Source of the DNA: Nereocystis luetkeana
Taxonomy: Eukaryota; Sar; Phaeophyceae; Laminariales; Laminariaceae
Reading direction: 5' to 3'
Assembly: GCA_031213475.1 (NCBI GenBank)
Contig: JARUPZ010000026.1
Span: forward strand, 8,925,824 to 8,989,823
DNA: 64,000 bases
Position numbers and translations under genes: made by a program. Positions 62,001 through 63,704 of this stretch are shown here, one piece after another (position 1 is the first letter of the stretch; every line of letters starts with the position of its first letter). The notes beneath the pieces are model-generated. The model saw only the letters and a list, made by a program, of their open reading frames with translations. It did not search any database and was not told the origin of the DNA.

Positions 62001-62932
62001 GATAGGAAATCAAATCAAGTTACCATCGGGAGAAGCAGTACCATAATACTAGTACATGCTGGGTGTAACTAGAATATAGACACAAGGTTCCCCTCGGAGG
62101 AATTCGACAGCCGAAACAAAAACGAACGACCCTCCAGCTGTTAAAAGTTTTGGAGCATATTCGAGTACAGCCTGAACAACGAAAGCCATACGTAGCGACC
62201 AACGAAAGGAAATCGGTAACATGCACACCAGGTGCCTGAAAGGGCGTTGAATCGCCCAGGGGTGAAATCGTTTTTCAGCGCTCGTTGTTTTTTCCCCCCT
62301 TAAGAACCGGAAGGTTGTCAACACCGAGCACAAACGGTCTTGTTTTTGTTTTTCTCGGAAAGACGCGGTCGAGAGGGTTTCCCGAAAGTTTGATGTTCGC
62401 GACTTTATAGAGCACCCTTAACCCTTTTAGAACCGCAGTCCCGTTTTGGGGACGATTCGGGACAAAACAGTTGGAGCTAGAGTGGTTTGTCCCCAAGACA
62501 GGACTGCGGTCCTAAAAGGGTTAACGCTGTCAAGAGAAAATGACCTCACCTTTAAGGCATACATACCACTCTTGTCGAGAAGAAAAAACGACCGTTTCTG
62601 TTCGATTTTGATATGAAAAAGAGGCGTTTGTATTTCGGGACAGAATGATACGCAATATAACGAAGCGAGACGTTTTACCGTACTGTAGCTCGGAAATGGC
62701 CCAAATTCCGCGACCTGCACCAGGTCTGATCGCGCGGTAGCCGTCGCTGTAATTGTCAATTCAGTATCGTCAATGTGTTCCCATCTCAAGCCCCCCAAGA
62801 GGGGTGATGTAATCCGCTCTACTCTACCTCCGCGTCGGACATGACGAGCCCGCCAAAGCCGATTCCAAGCATCCCCGCGTCTCCGATGCCCTTCGCTCTG
62901 AGCGTGATCAGAATCGTGTCGCTGTCCGGTTG
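26663..62932 (-). CDS. Large spliced gene: DOMON - cytochrome b561 - cytochrome b5 - b5-reductase-type flavoprotein fusion (5' partial)
   Basis: I joined 18 exons whose acceptors (AG), donors (GT) and phases all agree, giving about 961 codons ending in TGA at 26665-26663. Approximate residues: DOMON 1-150 ([19 protein letters not shown] near its end); b561 core 153-330 with heme-ligand candidates H156 (LHGALM), H194 (MHEEIM), H226 (HAHWGYY) and H267 (HIWAGR); cytochrome b5 380-454 with HPGG at 415 and a second His in SVGHAM; acidic linker 468-482; FAD domain about 560-713 with GAMSKLL; NAD(P) domain 714-961 with GTGINP-M and SGPSGF. Known families: DOMON-b561 proteins move electrons across membranes (ferric or monodehydroascorbate reductases); b5 reductases feed b5 from NAD(P)H. 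I infer a single-chain transmembrane reductase with cytosolic NAD(P)H input and DOMON outside. The signal peptide and first DOMON strands are missing and should lie beyond 62932. Exon O and P acceptors are the weakest joins. The substrate cannot be read from sequence. Confidence 0.85.
26761..27027. repeat. 9-bp minisatellite GAGGGGCAC adjoining the last acceptor
   Basis: About 28 units. On the gene strand it reads GTGCCCCTC and runs straight into the exon R acceptor (CCCCTTGAAG). A plus-strand open frame through it (GHEGHEG...) is a by-product. Confidence 0.95.
27030..27092. repeat. CAG/CAA trinucleotide tract
   Basis: CAGCAACAG-type repeats directly after the 9-bp minisatellite. Confidence 0.9.
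27244..27354. mobile_element. MITE-1
   Basis: TTTACGGGGGAACATAGTTA and its inverse, AT-rich centre, in intron Q-R. Confidence 0.88.
27360..27895. other. Intron sequence, nothing recognised
   Basis: No repeat family or exon identified apart from one TACCAGGTA at about 27693. Confidence 0.5.
27901..27996. mobile_element. MITE-2 (piggyBac-like)
   Basis: CCTTTAGTACCGCAGTCCCG and the inverse GGGACTGGGGTTCTAAAAGG around TTGAAATTTGAGTGG. Confidence 0.88.
28221..28437. mobile_element. Two MITE-2 copies side by side
   Basis: 28221-28320 and 28344-28437. Both fold as GCAGTCCCG...CGGGACTG(C) hairpins. The first has CTATTAATAG at its left edge. Confidence 0.82.
28440..28692. repeat. Poly-A-rich DNA and a worn MITE-2
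   Basis: A-runs at 28467-28485 and 28540-28555, then a degenerate MITE-2 (28607-28692) that keeps ATTGAGTGG and AAAAGGGTTAA. Confidence 0.65.
29140..29420 (+). repeat. Repeat C copy
   Basis: Dispersed family with GGCAGATAGATATACTCCC, GATCTGTATGATCTG runs, TTGCCGGGTGGGA and CACGACGGCAGG(T)GAGGAACTG blocks. Other copies at 37815-37950, 40455-40720, 48800-48960, 50425-50720 and 60540-60780. Confidence 0.7.
29941..30049. mobile_element. MITE-1
   Basis: TATTACGGGGGACCATAGTT and inverse; TA on both sides. Confidence 0.92.
30213..30308. mobile_element. MITE-2 with internal poly-A
   Basis: CTGCAGTTCCGTTTTGGGGG and AAAGGACTGCAGTCC arms, centre replaced by a run of A. Confidence 0.82.
30555..30770. 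mobile_element. Nested MITE-1 pair
   Basis: An outer element (30555-30770, AGTAAATAGG subfamily) is split by a complete inner element at 30593-30701 (AGTTAATAGG subfamily). The outer reads ATTGTTA|...|TAGTAAAA, showing a TA target duplication and a TTACGGGGG terminus. Confidence 0.92.
30798..30906. mobile_element. MITE-1 (AGTAAATAGG subfamily)
   Basis: TATTACGGGGTGCCATAATA...TTAATATGGTCTCCCGTAAT. Confidence 0.9.
31442..31550. mobile_element. MITE-1
   Basis: TATTACGGGGGACCATAGTT and inverse, 90 bp into intron Q-R past the exon Q donor. Confidence 0.92.
31640..31831 (-). CDS. Exon Q (NAD(P) domain, G-K-V-T-R helix and acidic insert)
   Basis: Acceptor TTCCACGAAG, donor CAG|GTAAGT, 192 nt, phase 0 to 0. 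It encodes [16 protein letters not shown], the 'hGrv....l' step before the last strand, then an Asp/Glu/Gly insert ending AGKLQ. A 10-bp purine-rich minisatellite (pyrimidine-rich on this strand) starts just upstream of the acceptor. Confidence 0.8.
31857..32062. repeat. 10-bp minisatellite at the exon Q acceptor
   Basis: GGGATGGGAC-type units. Pyrimidine-rich (GTCCCATCCC) on the gene strand and ending about 25 bp before the exon Q acceptor. Confidence 0.9.
32150..32815. repeat. CCAACCAA-rich degenerate DNA in intron P-Q
   Basis: Irregular ACCAACCAA/CCAATCAA repeats. No gene. Confidence 0.7.
32849..32978 (-). CDS. Exon P (NAD(P) domain strand [10 protein letters not shown])
   Basis: Donor AAT|GTGAGC. 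It encodes [14 protein letters not shown], which joins in phase to exon Q and fits the 'F.l.y.l.r' strand of b5 reductases. The acceptor is uncertain: GAGCAG (start 32978) and CCCATGAG (start 32942) both give the right phase. Preceding residues are Pro/Arg/Ser-rich. Confidence 0.55.
33790..34985. repeat. Three near-identical copies of a roughly 400-bp A-rich unit
   Basis: Units start at about 33790, 34187 and 34587 with GTGCGAACACTGTCCGCTAT and end with TTTTTTCTAGCGGAAGGGAG. They differ mainly in A-run and CAA-run length. Lys/Asn-rich open frames are by-products. Confidence 0.95.
35262..35765 (+). repeat. Repeat B copy (near full length, about 490 bp)
   Basis: Starts after a poly-G run with GGTACTCATTTTCATGCATG, then ACCGTAGTCGTATGACCATA, TCGCATCCCTACAATGCCGG, CACCAAGCGCGAAGC, CTTCCGG(T)GT..GG, TTTCCAGAGACAGCAATGGG and ends GTTGCCAACCGACGCCAACC. 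No ORF or terminal repeats seen. Confidence 0.85.
35770..36045 (+). repeat. Repeat B copy (front half)
   Basis: Same poly-G head and first about 250 bp as 35262-35765. It diverges after GTCTTCCGGTGTGGGCAAAT. Confidence 0.87.
36380..36515. repeat. Degenerate TATGCATTACTA repeat
   Basis: Repeated 'TGTATGTATTACTATGCATT' with small changes. Confidence 0.8.
36765..36892. repeat. 18-bp minisatellite
   Basis: Seven perfect units of AAAAGCGGCGGAATGCCG. Encodes EKRRNA on plus, a by-product. Confidence 0.95.
36900..37800. other. Intron O-P, nothing recognised
   Basis: Two TACCTGGTA motifs (37108, 37140). Open frames lack support. Confidence 0.45.
37815..38300. repeat. Repeat C copy followed by a GATCTGATAT array
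   Basis: Repeat C blocks at 37815-37950, then about 330 bp of (GATATATCTGATCTATCT)-type units. Confidence 0.8.
38321..38525 (-). repeat. Three echoes of the exon O 3' end plus donor
   Basis: 38471-38525, 38391-38430 and 38321-38362 each repeat the block CTTCCGGCTGGCTGTGCGAT...GAGCTG of 38900-38950. All three read GAAGGCAAG where the real exon has GAAGGTAAG. Confidence 0.9.
38635..38800. other. Intron O-P debris
   Basis: Poly-G run and TATGATCTGTATGATATA-type repeats. Confidence 0.5.
38909..39085 (-). CDS. Exon O (NAD(P) domain, middle)
   Basis: Donor AAG|GTAAGT is strong. The acceptor that fits the phase (39086) is weak in pyrimidines; a better-looking TACAG lies at 39094 but needs the alternative exon N donor. 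It encodes [17 protein letters not shown], which may be the 'v.LL...R' strand, then a Ser/Pro/Ala-rich tail ending SSVIAQPAG. Three echoes of this exon end lie in the next intron. Confidence 0.65.
39150..39700. other. Intron N-O, nothing recognised
   Basis: CTGCTG-rich patches and frames with no support. Confidence 0.4.
39705..39993 (+). repeat. Repeat B copy ending at the exon N donor
   Basis: Runs from ATGCATGACCGTAGTCGCAT to GTGTGGCCACTTCCGAAGAG and AGCAATGGG, stopping about 10 bp from exon N. Confidence 0.8.
40004..40040 (-). CDS. Exon N (37-nt micro-exon completing GTGINP-M)
   Basis: Acceptor CCCCCAACAG supplies TG to make ATG, so the protein reads [18 protein letters not shown], exactly the helix expected after the motif in this family. 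Donor AG|GTGTGT, phase 1 to 2. An alternative donor at 39993 would add RCVW. Repeat B debris starts about 10 bp past the donor. Confidence 0.8.
40148..40250. repeat. (TTCCC)n pentanucleotide tract
   Basis: About 20 units of CCCTT. Confidence 0.97.
40455..40810. repeat. Repeat C copy and TAGATGATC array
   Basis: GGTTGCCGGGTGGGAGTCTT, GATGCTGTACAACA and CAACGGCAGCC blocks, then TAGATGATCTAGATGATCTA units. Confidence 0.75.
40948..41040. mobile_element. MITE-2
   Basis: TTTTAGGGCAACAGTCACGT and inverse with ATTTGAGTGGATTGTCCCC. Confidence 0.85.
41268..41960 (-). repeat. Echoes of the exon M 3' end plus donor, spaced by (GGGA)n and intron-start copies
   Basis: At 41875-41960, 41578-41636, 41421-41500 and 41268-41345 the block '(A)CTCGGGTTGATTCC(A/G)GTGCCG..GCGATCATGACG' of exon M recurs in decayed form. 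Two echoes keep a GTGCGT at the donor position. CCATGCGGGTGGGATGCCTG from the intron start is also repeated (41845, 41980). Confidence 0.85.
42014..42128 (-). CDS. Exon M (GPF loop and NAD(P) GTGINP motif)
   Basis: Acceptor CATCCACAG, donor CGA|GTAAGT, 115 nt, phase 0 to 1. It encodes [12 protein letters not shown] then [13 protein letters not shown], the FNR-family NAD(P)-binding signature. At least four decayed copies of the exon end plus donor follow in the intron. Confidence 0.92.
42246..42560. repeat. G-rich tract and (CAAA)n in intron L-M
   Basis: 42246-42266 [12 protein letters not shown]; 42350-42440 (CAAA)n. Confidence 0.85.
42638..42662. repeat. Short interstitial telomere-like repeat
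   Basis: Three CCCTAA units (CTAACCCTAACCCTAACCCC). Confidence 0.8.
42835..43025. repeat. (ACAAA)n pentanucleotide tract
   Basis: AAACAAAACAAACAAAAC-type, with CACAACACAAC interruptions. Confidence 0.9.
43200..43880. other. Intron L-M, nothing recognised
   Basis: TACCWGGTA motifs at 43180, 43312 and 43857. No exon or known repeat. Confidence 0.45.
43881..43950. mobile_element. Half MITE-1
   Basis: GGGGGGGGCAAAGTAAAGAG then ACACAAAAACCTATCTATTT; the right half is missing where Repeat A is inserted. Confidence 0.7.
43964..45092 (-). repeat. Repeat A copy 6 (full length, inverted) with 9-bp flanking repeat
   Basis: Reverse orientation, tail hairpin at 43975-44000 and head at about 45040-45090. 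Both sides carry ATTATATAC (43955-43963 and 45093-45101), a possible 9-bp target duplication. Confidence 0.9.
45110..45540. mobile_element. 431-bp TIR element
   Basis: Inverted ends of about 39 bp: AGGGTGTGTCTTAACCC...CCCAGAGAGCAT(G/T)GGAACGAG. The interior has no transposase. No clear target duplication. Confidence 0.8.
45547..45637. repeat. Hairpin built on MITE-1 debris
   Basis: Arms ATCCTCTGGCGGATATTGCG and CGCAATATCCGCCGGAGGAT around a partial MITE-1 (GGCATAGTAAATAGGACC). Confidence 0.8.
45736..45966 (-). CDS. Exon L (FAD-binding motifs)
   Basis: Acceptor AAACATGCAG, donor AAT|GTGCGT, 231 nt, phase 0 to 0. It encodes [10 protein letters not shown], a Gly-rich insert, then [19 protein letters not shown]. 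The second part is a clear match to the 'IKvY..G.mS..L..L' segment of b5 reductases. The first corresponds to RxYT(P/S) with Asn instead of Thr. The acceptor is preceded by a 370-bp (CAAA)n tract on the plus strand. Confidence 0.83.
46009..46382. repeat. (CAAA)n tetranucleotide tract before exon L
   Basis: About 370 bp of AAACAAACAAAC with GAAC, AGAC and CACA variants. On the gene strand it is (GTTT)n ending about 40 bp before the exon L acceptor. Long Cys/Phe/Leu/Val open frames on minus are by-products. Confidence 0.97.
46440..46670 (-). repeat. Repeat B copy (inverted, front part)
   Basis: CTGCCTGGTCGGTAAAAACC, GGCATTGTAGGGATGCGAGG, GGTCATACGACTACGGCCAT, ending in poly-C. Confidence 0.85.
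46850..46931. mobile_element. MITE-2
   Basis: AGAACCGCAGTCCCGTTTTG and CAAAACGGGACTGCGGTTCT arms, nearly perfect. Confidence 0.9.
47043..47151. mobile_element. MITE-1 (AGTAAATAGG subfamily)
   Basis: TATTACGGGGGACCACAGTA and inverse. Confidence 0.88.
47346..47453. mobile_element. MITE-1
   Basis: TATTACAGGGGGGCATAGTA and inverse, more diverged. Confidence 0.82.
47725..48140. repeat. GATCTATCATAGATC array
   Basis: About a dozen units of CCTGATCTATCATAGATC with variants, in intron K-L, very rich in GATC palindromes. Confidence 0.9.
48289..48345 (-). CDS. Exon K (57-nt micro-exon, FAD domain)
   Basis: Acceptor CCCGACAG, donor AAG|GTGAGC, phase 0 to 0, encoding [19 protein letters not shown] (19 residues). 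It probably covers the strand that usually holds G-x-H-v in this family. The typical motif is not obvious. Placement rests on strong splice sites and phase. Confidence 0.7.
48535..48770. other. Intron J-K debris
   Basis: GTTACGGGGGG run (possible MITE-1 stub at 48535) and a short duplication of AACCCCCCATAGACCC-like DNA. Confidence 0.45.
48800..48960. repeat. Repeat C copy (partial)
   Basis: TGCGTTGGATCTGCACAG, AGATCCCGCACGACC and GTAGATCATCTACAG blocks. Confidence 0.6.
49007..49107. mobile_element. MITE-1 next to the exon J donor
   Basis: CTACGGGGGACCATAGTTAA and inverse. Its right end is about 18 bp from the donor GT (49126-49125). Confidence 0.9.
49127..49309 (-). CDS. Exon J (start of FAD-binding domain)
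   Basis: Acceptor TTTCGCTCAG, donor CTG|GTGAGA, 183 nt, phase 0 to 0. It reads [17 protein letters not shown] then [13 protein letters not shown], which fits the first strands of b5-reductase-type FAD domains (l...k...S..t.r..F.lp). Two decayed copies of part of this exon lie in the preceding intron, and a MITE ends about 20 bp after the donor. Confidence 0.78.
49421..49625 (-). repeat. Two echoes of exon J
   Basis: 49421-49482 and 49555-49625 repeat, with changes, the exon block GGAAGAG..CACACGTGGAATCGCTCC..TTGCTC..CC..TCCT of 49215-49290. They lie 5' of exon J on the gene strand, in tandem with a TTTGAACGGATACTTCAACG block. Confidence 0.82.
49690..49875. repeat. Degenerate AACGGTCA/AACGGCCG array
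   Basis: About seven units of roughly 30 bp (TTTCCAACGGTCG...). Confidence 0.75.
50425..50720. repeat. Repeat C copy split by a MITE-1
   Basis: GGCGGGTGGGAGCCGCATGG and GGATCTGTACT on the left, AACAGATCCAGCACACCCTC and GACGGCAAGGCGAGGAACTG on the right, with MITE-1 at about 50540-50661 in between. Confidence 0.75.
50540..50661. mobile_element. MITE-1 inside Repeat C
   Basis: TTACGGGGGACCCCAGTGAA and inverse, with a small internal expansion (TAGTGTTATTAATGG). Confidence 0.82.
51049..51260. repeat. GGGTC run and a worn Repeat A tail
   Basis: 51065-51125 GGGTCGGTTC-type run; 51130-51254 keeps Repeat A tail blocks TTTTCCTGAAAGAAGCATGG, CTCTTGGCATT and GAGCGAGCGTAGCGGGCGG. Confidence 0.7.
51582..51686 (-). 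CDS. Exon I (linker)
   Basis: Acceptor CTGTCTTAG, donor ACC|GTGAGT, 105 nt, phase 0 to 0, encoding [18 protein letters not shown] and a Gly/Ala-rich tail. No domain match. Support is the good splice consensus at both ends and phase agreement with exons H and J. Confidence 0.68.
51830..52645. repeat. AACGGTAAC hexamer-based satellite in intron H-I
   Basis: About 800 bp of AACGGTAACACC/AACGGCAACGCC units, most regular at 52380-52640. A 172-codon Thr/Val/Pro plus frame across it is a by-product. Confidence 0.9.
52985..53060. repeat. 12-bp minisatellite just after the exon H donor
   Basis: Five units of GGTTCGGTGCAC beginning about 15 bp into intron H-I on the gene strand. In the exon frame it reads NRAP repeats. 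Confidence 0.92.
53073..53273 (-). CDS. Exon H (acidic linker between b5 and FAD domains)
   Basis: Acceptor ATGTTGTCAG, donor ATG|GTGAGC, 201 nt, phase 0 to 0. It encodes [17 protein letters not shown], then about 20 residues of E/D/G/K, then RREKDSIF-like and [10 protein letters not shown] segments. It matches no domain I know. It is placed in the gene by phase and splice sites. If the donor is skipped the frame stays open for about 92 codons. Confidence 0.72.
53310..53400. repeat. (TGC)n tract before exon H
   Basis: CTGCTGCTGCTGCTACTGCT-type, starting about 40 bp upstream of the exon H acceptor. Confidence 0.9.
53826..53922. mobile_element. MITE-2 with TTAA at both ends
   Basis: TTAACCCCTTTAGTACCGCC and GGGGTTCTAAAAGGGTTAA. 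Confidence 0.92.
54263..54432. repeat. (CAACAA/CCACAA)n tract
   Basis: Trinucleotide-type tract of 170 bp in intron G-H. Confidence 0.95.
54545..54733 (-). CDS. Exon G (cytochrome b5 heme-binding core)
   Basis: Acceptor CTTCCGCAG, donor GAG|GTAGGC, 189 nt, phase 0 to 0. It encodes [20 protein letters not shown] with the second half GGARLIL, the canonical cytochrome b5 HPGG heme site, and a later SVGHAM that can supply the second axial His. A (GGGA)n tract of about 200 bp lies just upstream of the acceptor (CCCT on the coding strand). Confidence 0.92.
54755..54960. repeat. (GGGA)n tract before exon G
   Basis: About 200 bp of GGGA with a few GGGC/GGGGA interruptions. On the gene strand it is (CCCT)n, ending about 20 bp from the exon G acceptor. 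Confidence 0.97.
55185..55370 (-). repeat. Repeat B copy (inverted)
   Basis: GCAGCTCGCCCTTCATGCGA, GCGCTTGGTGCAAGCAA, CTGCCTGGTCGGTGAAAAC, GTCCCGGCATTGTAGGG, ending in poly-C at 55370. Confidence 0.87.
55419..55673 (-). CDS. Exon F (b561 last helix, linker, start of cytochrome b5)
   Basis: Acceptor TTTTGCAG, donor AAG|GTGAGA, 255 nt, phase 0 to 0. One hydrophobic helix ([20 protein letters not shown]) is followed by basic residues ([10 protein letters not shown]), which suits the cytosolic side. A D/E-rich stretch follows, then [11 protein letters not shown], the first strand of a cytochrome b5 fold. Confidence 0.88.
55989..56123 (-). CDS. Exon E (b561 helix 4)
   Basis: Acceptor GCGTGCAG, donor GAG|GTGATC, 135 nt, phase 0 to 0. 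It encodes [20 protein letters not shown] then CYRGLELV, the H-x-x-x-Gr-a-y-l-x-G...Y-x-Gl pattern of the fourth b561 helix, and a polar tail. Confidence 0.88.
56230..56430. repeat. Degenerate CCGGCACTA repeat in intron D-E
   Basis: Recurring (A)CCGGCA(T/C)TA and GGCACTA(A)TAAT blocks. Confidence 0.55.
56580..56690 (-). repeat. Repeat B fragment and poly-C near the exon D donor
   Basis: GGTCATACGACTACGGCCAT and GCATGGCATGAGTACTT, then poly-C. Confidence 0.8.
56698..56953 (-). CDS. Exon D (b561 helices 2-3)
   Basis: Acceptor TTTAAG, donor AGG|GTGAGG, 256 nt. The first base completes the Arg codon left open by exon C. It encodes [20 protein letters not shown] and [20 protein letters not shown], two helices with conserved heme His and the Q-x-x-x-G of b561 proteins. 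Repeat B debris and poly-C begin about 40 bp past the donor. Confidence 0.9.
57302..57434. repeat. (GGGA)n tract in intron C-D
   Basis: About 33 uninterrupted units. Confidence 0.98.
57677..57903. mobile_element. Two MITE-2 copies
   Basis: 57677-57793 (with small duplications) and 57807-57903. The second is flanked by TTAA and reads TTAACCCTTTTAGGACTGAA...TTCCAAAAGGGTTAA. Confidence 0.9.
58117..58352 (-). repeat. Two echoes of the exon C 3' end (b561 helix 1)
   Basis: 58292-58352 and 58117-58175 match 59252-59310. They read [17 protein letters not shown] and [16 protein letters not shown] against [16 protein letters not shown] in the real exon. Neither keeps a GT at the donor position (GC in the nearer one, GA in the farther one). 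Confidence 0.9.
58727..58872. mobile_element. MITE-1 nested in a MITE-1 remnant
   Basis: Complete element 58727-58832, followed by the right part of another (AATAGGTAAATATATAGGTT ATTGTGTGTACCG, split). Confidence 0.85.
59048..59080. repeat. Poly-C tract
   Basis: Roughly 30 C in a row. Confidence 0.97.
59106..59204. mobile_element. MITE-2 close to the exon C donor
   Basis: GGGGACCGCAGTCCCGTGTG and CAGACGGGAGTGCAGTCCTA arms, ending about 50 bp from the donor at 59254. Confidence 0.85.
59255..59472 (-). CDS. Exon C (DOMON C-terminus and b561 helix 1)
   Basis: Acceptor GTTAACAG after a poly-C/CT tract, donor CAG|GTGCAC, 218 nt, phase 0 to 2. It encodes [25 protein letters not shown] and then an acidic turn followed by [20 protein letters not shown], the first b561 helix with its heme His. 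Two decayed copies of the exon's 3' end lie 0.9 and 1.1 kb downstream in the intron. Confidence 0.9.
59485..59740 (+). repeat. Poly-G run and worn Repeat B copy upstream of exon C
   Basis: Poly-G 59490-59511, GCTTACTCATTTGTTGCTTG and CACGCATCCCTCTCGAGACG resemble the Repeat B head. Confidence 0.5.
59890..60060. repeat. Degenerate GGTCAGATCTCCATTTCAT array
   Basis: About six units of roughly 30 bp in intron B-C. Similar blocks at 60470-60560. Confidence 0.7.
60074..60250. mobile_element. MITE-1 inserted in a truncated MITE-1
   Basis: Left half of an outer element from 60074, complete inner element 60144-60250 (TATTACGGGGGGCCATAGTT...GGCCCCCAGTCATA). Confidence 0.87.
60540..60780. repeat. Repeat C copy
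   Basis: AGGGCAGACCGCGTGATCTG, ACAGATCTACTCCCGCAG, GCCGGTGGGAGAACCGCACG. Confidence 0.65.
60966..61169 (-). CDS. Exon B (DOMON, middle)
   Basis: Acceptor AACAACAG, donor CAG|GTGCGC, 204 nt, phase 0 to 0. It reads DYIICEV... then [15 protein letters not shown] and [18 protein letters not shown]. These match the DOMON strands that follow the 'MSDAD' motif, including the F-x-R-x-L-x-T-x-D pattern. Confidence 0.87.
61425..61770 (+). repeat. Repeat B copy
   Basis: Poly-G head then GTCATGCATGACCCTAGCTC, AATGCTGGCACGGAGCGCGT, CACCAAGCGCGAAGCGGAGC, CATTTCCAGAGACAGCAATG, GTAGCTGCCTCGTGGGTGTT. Confidence 0.87.
61926..61960. repeat. (GAT)n tract
   Basis: GGTGATGATGATGATGATGA. Confidence 0.95.
62418..62524. 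mobile_element. MITE-2 with TTAA at both ends
   Basis: TTAACCCTTTTAGAACCGCA and GACTGCGGTCCTAAAAGGGT TAA (split); arms almost perfect. Confidence 0.93.
62828..62932 (-). CDS. Exon A (DOMON, N-terminal part)
   Basis: Acceptor TTCTCAAATCAG and donor GAG|GTAGAG, 105 nt, phase 0 to 0. It encodes a stretch ending [13 protein letters not shown], the typical DOMON 'aiGf...M..aD' signature. The exon starts inside the domain, so at least one upstream exon must exist. I found none between 62933 and 64000. Confidence 0.8.
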
Positions 62933-63700
62933 CTGATTTGAGAAGAGGGGAACAAAAAAGGCAATATAGAAACGAGAGAGCAAAAAACAGGAAAATAATA
63001 AATCGAGAGGAAAATAGCGAAAATACAGCGAAACAAGAGACTGGGAAAAAAAAACGGAAAACGGAAAACAAGTACCAGGTATATAAGAGCTATAAACTAT
63101 ACAAGAAAATAGATTTTTAAAAAAACGGGAAAAAAAAAAAAAAAACAACAAGAGAAAAAAAGCGGACGTACAATAAAACGGGAGACGGGGGGGGGGGGGA
63201 AAGGACAAGATAACCCTTTTAGGACTGCAGTCTCGTTTCGGGGACAATTGGGGACAAATTACTTGGAATTTGAATGCCTTGTCCCCACAACGGGACTGGA
63301 GTTCAAAAGGAGAATAACTAAAAGAGCCAAAGAGTGCAGGAAAGCAGGTAAAATGTGCAAGATAGGGTTTAGAGAGTGAATACGTAAACGATGCAAGATA
63401 GCCGAGCAGCACATTTTCGTGATTTCGACCAGGATTAATAGCGTCTTCAGGCTATTAATAGTGTCGTCAGCGACATTCATGTTTCCTGCAGGCCGTCTGT
63501 TGTTGTTTTCGCTTGTTTGTTCGCTGGTTCGTTCCTTGTTGCTGCTTATTTTTTTTCATCGTTTTTGGCACGTGTCTGTTCTTCCCCAGTCCCTCCCCGC
63601 CCCCTCTTACCGCTCTCAATCCCCCCCCCCCCCCCTCCCTCCTCTACGCCCACCCCGTCCTGCCCTCCCCCCCTTCGTTTTATACCTGGTATATACAGAG
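62933..63700. other. Upstream of exon A, no exon found
   Basis: Poly-A and poly-G runs, a MITE-2, CTATTAATAG (63455) and pyrimidine-rich DNA. No convincing earlier DOMON exon or signal peptide. Confidence 0.45.
63213..63316. mobile_element. MITE-2
   Basis: TAACCCTTTTAGGACTGCAG and CGGGACTGGAGTTCAAAAGG. Confidence 0.87.
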
Positions 63701-63704
63701 AGTG

